DNA of 64,000 nucleotides from Pseudomonas silesiensis (GTDB lineage: Bacteria > Pseudomonadota > Gammaproteobacteria > Pseudomonadales > Pseudomonadaceae): the NCBI RefSeq assembly GCF_001661075.1, contig NZ_CP014870.1:2376501-2440500 (forward strand), read 5' to 3'. This document shows positions 29,011 through 36,387 of this stretch, piece by piece (the stretch's first letter is position 1; each line of letters begins with the position of its first letter). Both the position numbers and the translations under genes were made by a program. The notes beneath the pieces were generated by a model. It was not told where the DNA came from, made no database searches, and was given only the letters and a program-made list of their open reading frames with translations.

Positions 29011-29020
29011 GGCTGCCGTC

Positions 29021-30034
29021 ATGACCCATTCCATTGCGTTCAACTTCGAAGACGGCGTCACCCGCTTTATCGACGCCAATGCCGGTGAAACCGTGGCCGA
29101 TGCCGCGTACCGCCAGGGCATCAACATTCCGCTGGACTGCCGTGACGGCGCCTGCGGCACTTGCAAATGTTTCGCCGAAGCCGGTCGCTATGACCTGGGC
29201 GAGGAATACATCGAAGACGCCCTCAGCAGCGATGAGGCCGAGCAAGGTTTTGTCCTCACCTGCCAGATGCGTGCCCTGAGCGATTGCGTGGTCCGTGTGC
29301 CGACCTCTTCGGAAGTCTGCCGCACCCGCCAGTCCAGCTACGACGCCACCATCAGCGCCGTGCGCCAGTTGTCCGACAGCACCATCGCGCTGTCGATCAA
29401 GGGTGAAGCCCTGAGCAAACTGGCGTTCCTGCCGGGGCAGTACGTGAACCTCGGGATTCCCGGCAGCGAACAGACCCGCGCCTACTCGTTCAGCTCGTTG
29501 CAGCGTGATGGCGAGGTCAGCTTCCTGATTCGCAACGTGCCTGGCGGCCTGATGAGCAGCTTCCTCACCGGTATGGCAAAGGCGGGCGACAGCATGAGCC
29601 TGGCCGGGCCGTTGGGCAGTTTTTACCTGCGCGACATCCGCCGTCCGTTGTTGCTGCTGGCTGGCGGCACCGGTCTTGCGCCGTTTACCGCCATGCTGGA
29701 GAAAATCGCCGAGCAGGGCAGTGAGCATCCGTTGCACCTGATCTACGGCGTAACGAACGATTTCGACCTGGTGGAAATGGATCGACTGGAAGCTTTCGCC
29801 GCCCGCATCCCGAACTTCAGCTTCAGCGCTTGCGTGGCCAGCCCAGACAGCCAGCACCCGCTCAAGGGCTACGTGACCCAGCACATCGAACCCAAGCATT
29901 TGAACGATGGCGACGTCGATGTCTACCTGTGCGGCCCGCCGCCGATGGTCGAGGCCGTCAGTCAGTTCATCCGCGAACAAGGCATCGCCCCGGCGAACTT
30001 CTACTACGAAAAATTTGCCGCCAGCGCAGCGTGA
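29021..30034 (+). CDS. benC: Benzoate 1,2-dioxygenase electron transfer component
   Basis: A 337-residue reductase passing electrons from NADH to BenA. The N-terminal plant-type [2Fe-2S] domain has CRDGACGTCKC with a further Cys in VLTCQMRA; then comes an FAD domain with RAYSFSS, and an NAD domain with LLLAGGTGLAPF and YLCGPPPMVEAV. The order ferredoxin-FAD-NAD is that of BenC/XylZ. The start at 29021 has GAGG ten bases upstream. A REP pair separates it from benD. Confidence 0.95.
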   Translation: MTHSIAFNFEDGVTRFIDANAGETVADAAYRQGINIPLDCRDGACGTCKCFAEAGRYDLGEEYIEDALSSDEAEQGFVLTCQMRALSDCVVRVPTSSEVCRTRQSSYDATISAVRQLSDSTIALSIKGEALSKLAFLPGQYVNLGIPGSEQTRAYSFSSLQRDGEVSFLIRNVPGGLMSSFLTGMAKAGDSMSLAGPLGSFYLRDIRRPLLLLAGGTGLAPFTAMLEKIAEQGSEHPLHLIYGVTNDFDLVEMDRLEAFAARIPNFSFSACVASPDSQHPLKGYVTQHIEPKHLNDGDVDVYLCGPPPMVEAVSQFIREQGIAPANFYYEKFAASAA

Positions 30035-30062
30035 ATCACCCGCAAGCCCGGCAAAGAACCCA

Positions 30063-30159
30063 TGTGGGAGCGGGCTTGCTCGCGAAGAGGCCAGTACATT
30101 CAACATCGATGTCGCCCGCCAGACCGCTTTCGCCGGCAAGCCGGTCTCGCTCCCACAGG
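30063..30159. repeat. Inverted REP pair inside the ben operon
   Basis: TGTGGGAGCGGGCTTGCTCGC on the left and CGGCAAGCCGGTCTCGCTCCCACA on the right face each other in the 151 bases between benC and benD. As benABCD is normally a tight operon, this is an insertion in the intercistronic space, likely to affect relative benD mRNA level or stability. Confidence 0.85.
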
Positions 30160-30185
30160 ATGCAATCCTTCGTCACGAGGTACAC

Positions 30186-30959
30186 ATGAACAGATTTCAC
30201 GGAAAAGTCGCGCTGATTACCGGTGCCGCCCAGGGTATCGGTCGCCGGGTGGCCGAACGCATGGCGGCGGAAGGGGCGCAGTTGATCCTGGTCGACCGCT
30301 CCGAGCTGGTGTTCGAGGTGCAGAAGGAATTGGCGCAGGGCAGCCAGGTGCTCGCCCTGACCGCCGATCTTGAGCAATACGACGAATGCAGCCGGGTGAT
30401 GCAAGCCGCCGTGGAGCACTTCGGTCGCCTGGATATTTTGATCAACAACGTCGGCGGCACGATCTGGGCCAAACCGTTCGAGCACTACGAAGCACAGCAG
30501 ATCGAAGCCGAAGTGCGTCGCTCGCTGTTCCCGACGTTGTGGTGCTGCCATGCCGCGCTACCGTTCATGCTTGAACAGGGCAGTGGCGCCATCGTCAACG
30601 TGTCGTCCATCGCCACCCGCAGCGTCAATCGCGTGCCCTACGGCGCGGCGAAAGGCGGGGTGAATGCACTGACCGCGTGCCTGGCGTTCGAAACCGCCGG
30701 TCGCGGGATTCGGGTCAACGCCACGGCACCCGGTGGTACCGAAGCGCCGCCGCGGGCCATTCCGCGCAATACCGCGCAGCAAAGTGCCGAGGAGAAGGTG
30801 TGGTATCAGCAGATCGTCGACCAGACCCTCGACAGCAGTCTGATGAAACGCTACGGCACACTGGATGAACAGGCCGGCGCCATCCTGTTCCTGGCCAGCG
30901 ACGAAGCCTCCTACATCACCGGCATGACCCTGCCTGTCGGTGGTGGCGACCAAGGCTGA
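30186..30959 (+). CDS. benD: 1,6-dihydroxycyclohexa-2,4-diene-1-carboxylate dehydrogenase
   Basis: A 257-residue short-chain dehydrogenase that oxidises the benzoate cis-diol with loss of CO2, giving catechol and NADH. NAD-binding ITGAAQGIGRR, the NNVGG motif, the catalytic Ser in IVNVSSIATRS and the Y-x3-K pair in YGAAKGG are all present. It is the last ben gene in the window; the usual transport genes (benK, benE) and porin (benF) do not follow. A nudix gene on the opposite strand comes 13 bases later. Confidence 0.95.
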   Translation: MNRFHGKVALITGAAQGIGRRVAERMAAEGAQLILVDRSELVFEVQKELAQGSQVLALTADLEQYDECSRVMQAAVEHFGRLDILINNVGGTIWAKPFEHYEAQQIEAEVRRSLFPTLWCCHAALPFMLEQGSGAIVNVSSIATRSVNRVPYGAAKGGVNALTACLAFETAGRGIRVNATAPGGTEAPPRAIPRNTAQQSAEEKVWYQQIVDQTLDSSLMKRYGTLDEQAGAILFLASDEASYITGMTLPVGGGDQG

Positions 30960-30972
30960 CCGCTATCGACGG

Positions 30973-31335
30973 TTAAAAGCGACGCTGAAACGCTGTGACG
31001 ATTTTAAGCGTGGCGTCGCTTGTGTCCAGATTCTGGATCGCCTCCAGCGGATACCAGATGCAATCGAAGATTTCGTTTAGCGGCCGAGCCGCACCCGGGT
31101 TCAACACCGACGCCTCATAGACGTGGTGTCGCGTGTTGCCGGTTTGCAGCTCCATCAGATACAGCAACCCATCGACCCCTAGCCCGGTTTCCTCCAGAAG
31201 TTCGCGCATGGCCGCGCCCGCGATGGTTTCACCGCGCTCGACTTTGCCACCCGGCAGCGTCCAGCGACTCTTTGGCTTGCGTACCAGCAGGATATGTCGG
31301 TCCTGCTCGCAAATGACGGTTGCGCGTACTTTCAT
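30973..31335 (-). CDS. Nudix hydrolase
   Basis: A 120-residue nudix hydrolase. The full nudix box is [20 protein letters not shown] followed by ETGL, matching GX5EX7REUXEEXGU. The N-terminal [19 protein letters not shown] and R-W-T-L-P-G preceding the box are typical. It would hydrolyse a nucleoside diphosphate linked to another moiety, but the substrate is not predictable. It converges with benD, and the 219 bases upstream (31336-31554) hold no recognisable structure. Confidence 0.9.
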   Translation of the reverse strand: MKVRATVICEQDRHILLVRKPKSRWTLPGGKVERGETIAGAAMRELLEETGLGVDGLLYLMELQTGNTRHHVYEASVLNPGAARPLNEIFDCIWYPLEAIQNLDTSDATLKIVTAFQRRF

Positions 31336-31554
31336 CTGTCACTTGATCGCCTGTTGTCATGAATCAAACCTGCAAATGCAATATTCCAGCCTGAACCGGT
31401 CAGATCGGTGCTTGAAAGGTTGGAGTGACGGGACGCAGGGAAAGTGCAATCCAACTGCAACCACCGGCGCGACGTCTGGTCTGCATTTAAGTAAGGGTCA
31501 GGTGTAAGGTAATCAAGTCAAAGGCGGCTGATCACTGCCGAACAGGAGGTAACC

Positions 31555-31758
31555 ATGAGTGTCCCCATGCTCAACAAGATGCACATGAACGGTTATGACG
31601 TACTCAGCGTAAACAACGGCCCGTGGCGGGTCTGCACCGAGGGTGACCGGCTCGGTGCTTTTGCCAGCAGGGAAGAGGCACTGGCCTTTGCAGCCTCTCT
31701 CCCCGGTTACAAGCCTCGGGCTAAAAAGCCCGCCAGCAGCCAGACAACGGATAAATAG
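31555..31758 (+). CDS. Small conserved hypothetical protein
   Basis: A 67-residue protein with a very strong ribosome binding site (AGGAGGTAACC before ATG). The middle reads NNGPWRVCTEGDRLGAFASR followed by EEALAFAASLPGY and a basic tail. The pattern is DUF2188-like and echoes the small protein at 174-377. Unknown function, predicted soluble. Its transcript ends at a GC-rich hairpin eight bases after the stop. Confidence 0.7.
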   Translation: MSVPMLNKMHMNGYDVLSVNNGPWRVCTEGDRLGAFASREEALAFAASLPGYKPRAKKPASSQTTDK

Positions 31759-31763
31759 TGCAC

Positions 31764-32039
31764 TTAAGCCCCGGTTCGCCGGGGCTTGTCATTTTCCGGC
31801 GGATCGTGCGGTTTTCGACTGATGGCCTTGGCCTTCACCTCTTCGGCATAGCCCGCCAATCGCTGTTCATCGCCCTGGAACAGGTCGCACAAGCGCAGGG
31901 CTGCGTGTGCATCCACATCATTGCCCGCCAGGCGCAACTGTTCCGCTATGCGTAACAGCTCTACCGCCGACCATCGTAAATCCGAGGCAACGCTTTGCAG
32001 ATCACGTCGAAGTTCGTTTTCCGATTCGTTAAGCCACAT
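31764..32039 (-). CDS. Small hypothetical protein
   Basis: A 91-residue, largely helical, soluble protein: NESENELRRDLQSVASDLRW, then AVELLRIAEQLRLAGNDVDA and CDLFQGDEQRLAGYAEEV, with a charged tail HDPPENDKPRRTGA. The heptad-like hydrophobic spacing suggests a helical bundle or coiled coil. AGGAGGT lies upstream of the ATG. It is divergent from rtcB (91 bases between starts). No known domain. Confidence 0.65.
   Translation of the reverse strand: MWLNESENELRRDLQSVASDLRWSAVELLRIAEQLRLAGNDVDAHAALRLCDLFQGDEQRLAGYAEEVKAKAISRKPHDPPENDKPRRTGA
31766..31787. terminator. Hairpin with UUCG tetraloop, probable shared terminator
   Basis: AAGCCCCGG-TTCG-CCGGGGCTT forms a perfect nine-base stem closed by a UUCG tetraloop, exceptionally stable in RNA. 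It lies between two convergent small genes and overlaps the stop codon of the minus-strand one. On the plus strand it is followed by TGTCATTTT, a weak U-tract. Confidence 0.75.
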
Positions 32040-32130
32040 AATGACCTCCTGATAAGCTCCGCTACGAAATCTTAGTCCTATTTCGACGGGGAAGCGTTAT
32101 GTTCGTCCGATCCCGAGTGGACACGCAGTC

Positions 32131-33357
32131 ATGCAAGTAACTACCTGGCAATTGCTGGAAGTACGCGACGGCAAGCCGATCAAGCTCTGGACCGAGGGCG
32201 TCCCGGTCGAAAGCGAAGCCCGACAGCAACTGATCAACACTGCGAAGATGCCGTTCATCTTCAAACACCTGGCGGTCATGCCCGATGTGCACCTGGGCAA
32301 AGGCTCGACCATTGGCAGCGTGATCCCCACCGTGGGCGCGATCATTCCGGCCGCCGTCGGGGTCGACATCGGTTGCGGCATGATCGCCGCGCGCACCACG
32401 CTGACCGCCGCCGACTTGCCCGACAACCTGCACGCGCTCCGTAGCGCCATCGAAAAGGCCGTACCCCACGGGCGTACATTGAGCCGAGGTCGCCGCGACG
32501 AAGGCGCGTGGCACAGCGTGCCAAAGCAGGCGGACCAGGCCTGGGCGGCGCTCGATCAACGGTTCAAGGCGATTACCGCCAAGTACCCGAAACTGGCCAG
32601 CACCAACAACCGCCACCATTTGGGCACCCTGGGCAGCGGCAACCATTTCATCGAGGTCTGCCTGGACGAAGCCGACAGGGTCTGGTTGATGCTGCACAGC
32701 GGCTCGCGCGGCGTCGGTAACGCCATTGGCAACCTGTTCATTCAATTGGCCCAGGCGGACATGCGCCAGCACCTGGCCAATCTGCCGGACCGCGACCTGG
32801 CTTATTTCAAAGAAGGCAGTCGGCATTTCGCGGACTACGTCGAAGCAGTGGGCTGGGCCCAGGATTTCGCCCGGCAAAACCGGGCCTTGATGATGCAGGC
32901 GGTAATCGGAGCCGCGCGGCAGGTGATACGCAAGCCATTCGAAGTGGCGCTGGAGGCCGTCAACTGTCATCACAACTATGTGCAGAAGGAGCAGCATTTC
33001 GGCGAGGACGTGTGGGTCACCCGCAAGGGCGCGGTGTCGGCGAAAAAAGGCGAGCTTGGGATCATTCCCGGCTCCATGGGGGCGAAAAGCTTCATCGTCC
33101 GCGGCTTGGGCAATGAGCAATCGTTCTGCTCCTGCAGCCACGGCGCCGGCCGCACCATGAGCCGTACCAAAGCGAAAAACACCTTCACCGTCGACGATCA
33201 GATCCGCGCAACGGCCCATGTGGAGTGCCGCAAGGATGCGTCGGTGATCGATGAAATTCCGATGGCCTACAAGGATATCGACAAGGTCATGCAGGCGCAG
33301 CGCGAGCTGGTGGAAGTGGTGCATACCCTGCGTCAGGTGGTCTGTGTTAAAGGTTAG
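32131..33357 (+). CDS. rtcB: RNA-splicing ligase RtcB
   Basis: A 408-residue RtcB, the same length as the E. coli enzyme, which joins RNA 2',3'-cyclic phosphate or 3'-phosphate ends to 5'-OH ends using GTP and Mn2+. Metal and active-site motifs are intact: VGVDIGCGMIAAR, GTLGSGNHFIE, HSGSRGVGN, NCHHNYVQ and the guanylylated His in CSCSHGAGRTMSR. No rtcA or sigma-54-type rtcR gene accompanies it and no -24/-12 box is seen upstream, so regulation differs from E. coli. Confidence 0.94.
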   Translation: MQVTTWQLLEVRDGKPIKLWTEGVPVESEARQQLINTAKMPFIFKHLAVMPDVHLGKGSTIGSVIPTVGAIIPAAVGVDIGCGMIAARTTLTAADLPDNLHALRSAIEKAVPHGRTLSRGRRDEGAWHSVPKQADQAWAALDQRFKAITAKYPKLASTNNRHHLGTLGSGNHFIEVCLDEADRVWLMLHSGSRGVGNAIGNLFIQLAQADMRQHLANLPDRDLAYFKEGSRHFADYVEAVGWAQDFARQNRALMMQAVIGAARQVIRKPFEVALEAVNCHHNYVQKEQHFGEDVWVTRKGAVSAKKGELGIIPGSMGAKSFIVRGLGNEQSFCSCSHGAGRTMSRTKAKNTFTVDDQIRATAHVECRKDASVIDEIPMAYKDIDKVMQAQRELVEVVHTLRQVVCVKG

Positions 33358-33457
33358 GGATGAAAGGCGCTTCCTTCTGTCGGGAAAATAACGCGAATTT
33401 GCCAGGTGGGTGTCGTACTGAAGTAGCCACTTTTTTGCTGTGACGAGGCCCTTTCAA

Positions 33458-33676
33458 ATGACGACTACCGATGATTTCCGATTTCACGCCCATGAACTGA
33501 TAGTCGATCTCGACGCGGCCACGACGGAAATGATGAAGCTCATTTCTGCTCATCAGCTGAGCGGCCCGGAATGGGAGCGGGTCACTCAATGGCAGCATGA
33601 TGCCTACGAACGGTGGATGACCTATTTGAACGCCAGGTCGTATCCAGAGTCGGGCGATACAAATGCCCCTCACTGA
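33458..33676 (+). CDS. Small conserved hypothetical protein
   Basis: A 72-residue protein (MTTTDDFRFHAHELIVDLDA at the N terminus, then MMKLISAHQLSGPEWERVTQ). It looks like a short helical protein with a conserved S-G-x-E-W-x-R segment. GAGG lies 13 bases before the ATG. It follows rtcB by 100 bases in the same direction. No function can be assigned. Confidence 0.6.
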   Translation: MTTTDDFRFHAHELIVDLDAATTEMMKLISAHQLSGPEWERVTQWQHDAYERWMTYLNARSYPESGDTNAPH

Positions 33677-33747
33677 GTTCTGTTCAATGGATGGATGTCT
33701 GGTCGGCGACGCGCTACATTGCCCCCTTTTCAGGAAAGGGAAGTGTC

Positions 33748-34083
33748 ATGCGAATGTTGATCGGGGGCTTGGGGGCGGCGTTGCTGGCGGGCTGTTCGTT
33801 GCCCGCTTCAGTGGTGCCGGGTGAACCGAATGTCAGCAAGTACAGCGAAAAGCCGCCAAAAGAATACGCTGCCTGCGTTCTGCCGGCCTGGCAGCAAGTG
33901 GTGCCCAACTCGACTCAGGCGGGGATTTCCAATGGTTACCGGATCACGGCACCGAGCATCATCACGGCCGACGAGATCCTCGATATCGTGAAATCGAAAG
34001 ACGGTAGTCGGGTATCGCTTTATCAGGGGCCGCCCTGGGCCAAATCCGGGGCGCTGCGCCAGGCCGTACGAGACTGTTTGTAG
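33748..34083 (+). CDS. Small lipoprotein, unknown function
   Basis: A 111-residue predicted lipoprotein: signal MRMLIGGLGAALLAGC with lipobox LAGC (Cys16). The mature part has two cysteines that could pair (AACVLPAWQQ and VRDCL at the C terminus) and a central SNGYRITAPSIITADEILDI strand pattern. The AGGGAAG site precedes the ATG. It converges with the Rrf2 gene (three bases between). No named family is recognised. Confidence 0.7.
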   Translation: MRMLIGGLGAALLAGCSLPASVVPGEPNVSKYSEKPPKEYAACVLPAWQQVVPNSTQAGISNGYRITAPSIITADEILDIVKSKDGSRVSLYQGPPWAKSGALRQAVRDCL

Positions 34084-34086
34084 GAT

Positions 34087-34656
34087 TCAGTCGCGGATCT
34101 CGCTCACCTGGATGAGGGTGTCGTCGCTTGCCTGAGCGTTTGCAGCGCTTTTCTTTTCCCGACGATCGTTCATCCAGTGCTCCACTTGCACGCCGAATTC
34201 CGGCGGGGCCTTGCGCCCGACCCTGCGCGCCAGATCCAGGATGGTCTGCTGGGCGAGGGCTTCTTCCATGCGTTTCTGCGCCGTCAGCATCACCCCATGG
34301 ACCGCGCAGGGACCGGCCACCGCCCAGTCGGGCGTGGCGCCTTCGAACAACGCGCACCGCCCGCGAATCTCGCGGCAATCAAAGATCAGCTTCTGGCCGT
34401 CGATGGCATTGACGATATCGAGCACGCTGATTTCGTCCGCAGGCCTGGCCAGCTTGAACCCGCCGCGCACGCCCTCGGTGGCCACCACCAGTTTTGCCTT
34501 GGCCAGCCGGGTGAAGATTTTTGCCAGGTAGTCCAGAGGCACGCCTTGCAGCTCGGCGAGGTCACGCACGCTCGCCTCACGGGTGTCCCCGTGGTTCCCC
34601 ACCAGAAAAATCAGGCAATGAATGCCGTACTCGACGCCAGCGCTGTAAAGAGACAT
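34087..34656 (-). CDS. Rrf2-family transcriptional regulator, probable Fe-S sensor
   Basis: A 189-residue Rrf2 protein. The N-terminal winged helix covers about residues 1-80 (YGIHCLIFLVGNHG, then VPLDYLAKIFTRLAKAKLVV, EGVRGGFKLARP). Three cysteines in the C-terminal half (Cys94, Cys101, Cys117) could ligate a [2Fe-2S] cluster, as in IscR and NsrR, although the spacing differs from IscR. It would therefore sense oxygen, NO or redox state. It is divergent from a flavoprotein NADH dehydrogenase, its likely target, across 255 bases. Confidence 0.85.
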   Translation of the reverse strand: MSLYSAGVEYGIHCLIFLVGNHGDTREASVRDLAELQGVPLDYLAKIFTRLAKAKLVVATEGVRGGFKLARPADEISVLDIVNAIDGQKLIFDCREIRGRCALFEGATPDWAVAGPCAVHGVMLTAQKRMEEALAQQTILDLARRVGRKAPPEFGVQVEHWMNDRREKKSAANAQASDDTLIQVSEIRD

Positions 34657-34911
34657 TGGTATCTCCGACTAATGTTGTCGTAAATATTAACAGCTGGTCC
34701 AGCGTCAGGCAACGCGCCTCATGCGCGCTGAATGGCACAGCACTTATTGGGGGTTGAGGGTGTTGAGCAATCGAGCGCGTCGATAGCAACCATCAAAAAA
34801 AAACTATTGCGCAATCTAACTCGGATCAATAGAGTCGTAGTTGTTCGGTCGGCACTGGCAAGCGTACGACCGCTGGCGAACTCATCATTTGGTCTTCCCC
34901 CGGAGTTGAAA
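34657..34911. other. Divergent regulatory region
   Basis: This 255-base gap separates the Rrf2 gene from the flavoprotein gene. It is AT-rich near the Rrf2 start (TAATGTTGTCGTAAATATTAAC) and holds a 10-base palindrome ATTGCGCAAT at 34806-34815, itself flanked by CTATTG and CAATAG. These are operator candidates; no consensus for this regulator is known to me. Confidence 0.4.
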
Positions 34912-36114
34912 ATGAAACAGCACATTCTGGTAATCGGCGCAGGTTTCGGTGGCATGTGGACGGCGTTGAGCGCGACCCGCCTGTTCGATATCCATGCTCA
35001 CAACGACGTTGAAGTCACCGTGTTGGCCCCGCAAGCCGAGCTGCGTGTTCGTCCGCGCTTCTATGAACCGAATGCGCACCAACTGGCGGCACCGATCGGC
35101 GAGCTGTTCGATGCGGTCGGCGTCAAGTTCATCAAGGGCGCTGCAGAATCCATCGATGTGGAGCAAAAGCGCGTGGGCTACATCGATGCCTCGGGCTCCC
35201 GACAGGTGTGCAGCTACGACAAACTCGTTCTGGCCACCGGCAGCCGCCTGGCGCAGTCCAGCACCCCGGGTGTGACCGAACATGCGTTCGACGTCGACCA
35301 GATCGAACAGGCCATGCGCCTGGAAAACCACCTCAAATCCCTGGCCAACCTGCCGCACAGCAAAGCCCGCAACACAGTGGTGGTCGCCGGCGGCGGCTTC
35401 ACCGGGATTGAAACGGCGACTGAAATGCCGGCGCGCCTGCGGGCGATCCTGGGTGACGAGGCTGATATCGAAGTGATCATCGTCGATCGCGGCGAGAAAA
35501 TCGGCGGATCCATGGGGCCCGAGATCGCCAGGTCGATCGAAGAAGCCAGCCTCGAGACGGGGGTGAAATGGCACTTGCGAGCCTCGGTGGTCGCCATCGA
35601 CGCCAGCGGCGTCAACCTGAGCGACGGCCAGCGTATCGACGCCAGCACCGTGATCTGGACCACCGGCGTGCGGGCCAGCTCGCTGACCGAGCAGATCCCC
35701 GGCGAACGCGATCACCTGGGCCGGCTGCACGTGGACAGCCACCTGAAAGTCATCGGCCAGGACGACATCTTCGCCACCGGCGATGTCGCCTACGCCGCCA
35801 CTGACGACATCGGCAACTACGCCTTGATGACGTGCCAGCACGCCATCGTGTTGGGCCGCCATGCCGGCAACAACGTCGCCGCGCAGATGCTGGGCGTGGA
35901 CCCGACGCCGTACCGCCAGCCCAAATACGTGACCTGTCTGGACCTGGGGGCCTGGGGCGCGGTGTACACCGAAGGCTGGGATCGCCAGGTCAAGCTGGTC
36001 AGGCAGGAAGGCAAGGCGCTCAAGACGCAGATCAACACCCAGTGGATCTACCCACCGGCAGCCAATCGCGAAACGGCATGGGCCGCTGCTGATCCGCTGA
36101 TCCCTATCGCATGA
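34912..36114 (+). CDS. Type II NADH dehydrogenase-like FAD oxidoreductase
   Basis: A 400-residue flavoprotein of the pyridine nucleotide-disulfide oxidoreductase family, similar to NDH-2. FAD motif ILVIGAGFGGMWTAL at the N terminus, NAD motif NTVVVAGGGFTGIETATEM near residue 160, the late FAD motif DIFATGDVAYA, and a C-terminal region without redox cysteines. It probably oxidises NAD(P)H and reduces quinone or another acceptor at the membrane surface. GGAG precedes the ATG at 34912; a longer frame upstream is unlikely because it runs through the promoter. Divergent from the Rrf2 regulator. Confidence 0.85.
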   Translation: MKQHILVIGAGFGGMWTALSATRLFDIHAHNDVEVTVLAPQAELRVRPRFYEPNAHQLAAPIGELFDAVGVKFIKGAAESIDVEQKRVGYIDASGSRQVCSYDKLVLATGSRLAQSSTPGVTEHAFDVDQIEQAMRLENHLKSLANLPHSKARNTVVVAGGGFTGIETATEMPARLRAILGDEADIEVIIVDRGEKIGGSMGPEIARSIEEASLETGVKWHLRASVVAIDASGVNLSDGQRIDASTVIWTTGVRASSLTEQIPGERDHLGRLHVDSHLKVIGQDDIFATGDVAYAATDDIGNYALMTCQHAIVLGRHAGNNVAAQMLGVDPTPYRQPKYVTCLDLGAWGAVYTEGWDRQVKLVRQEGKALKTQINTQWIYPPAANRETAWAAADPLIPIA

Positions 36115-36119
36115 CAGGC

Positions 36120-36270
36120 CCTGTAGGAGCTGGCTTGCCAGCGAAGGCGGTGTCACAGGCGCGTTCCATCTGGCTGAATGCGGCGCCCTGTAGGAGCGAG
36201 CTTGCTCGCGATGGACGTCAACGATAACGCGTTCCATCTGGCTCCATCGCCAGCAAGCTGGCTCCTACAG
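36120..36270. repeat. REP cluster, three units
   Basis: CCTGTAGGAGCTGGCTTGCCAGC, then CCTGTAGGAGCGAGCTTGCTCGCGATGG, then CCATCGCCAGCAAGCTGGCTCCTACAG in inverse orientation (quoted in parts). The internal phrase GCGTTCCATCTGGCT is present twice, which suggests local duplication. It occupies the first half of the 273-base gap before the next operon. Confidence 0.8.
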
Positions 36271-36348
36271 TTATCGGTATTTCCCGGAATGGGGTGAATA
36301 GCTTTTTTCCGGCTGAAAGGTTGCGGCTGTGAAATTTAACCTGTATTT

Positions 36349-36380
36349 TTTCATGAAATTATAAATATAAAATTTCATGA
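36349..36380. promoter_or_regulatory. Paired TTTCATGA repeats upstream of the gamma-glutamyl-amine operon
   Basis: TTTCATGA occurs at 36349-36356 and again at 36373-36380, 24 bases apart, each around a TCATGA palindrome, with an A+T-only spacer. The second copy ends eight bases before the ATG. This looks like a tandem operator overlapping the promoter, probably for the XRE-cupin regulator encoded in the same operon. Confidence 0.55.
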
Positions 36381-36387
36381 GGCCCGC

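Noticed and set aside
36311..36324. Second sigma-54 promoter (GG-N10-GC) before the gamma-glutamyl-amine operon
   Set aside because: Only the GG and GC and TTGC agree; the rest of the -24 box does not match, and a better operator/promoter region lies just downstream.
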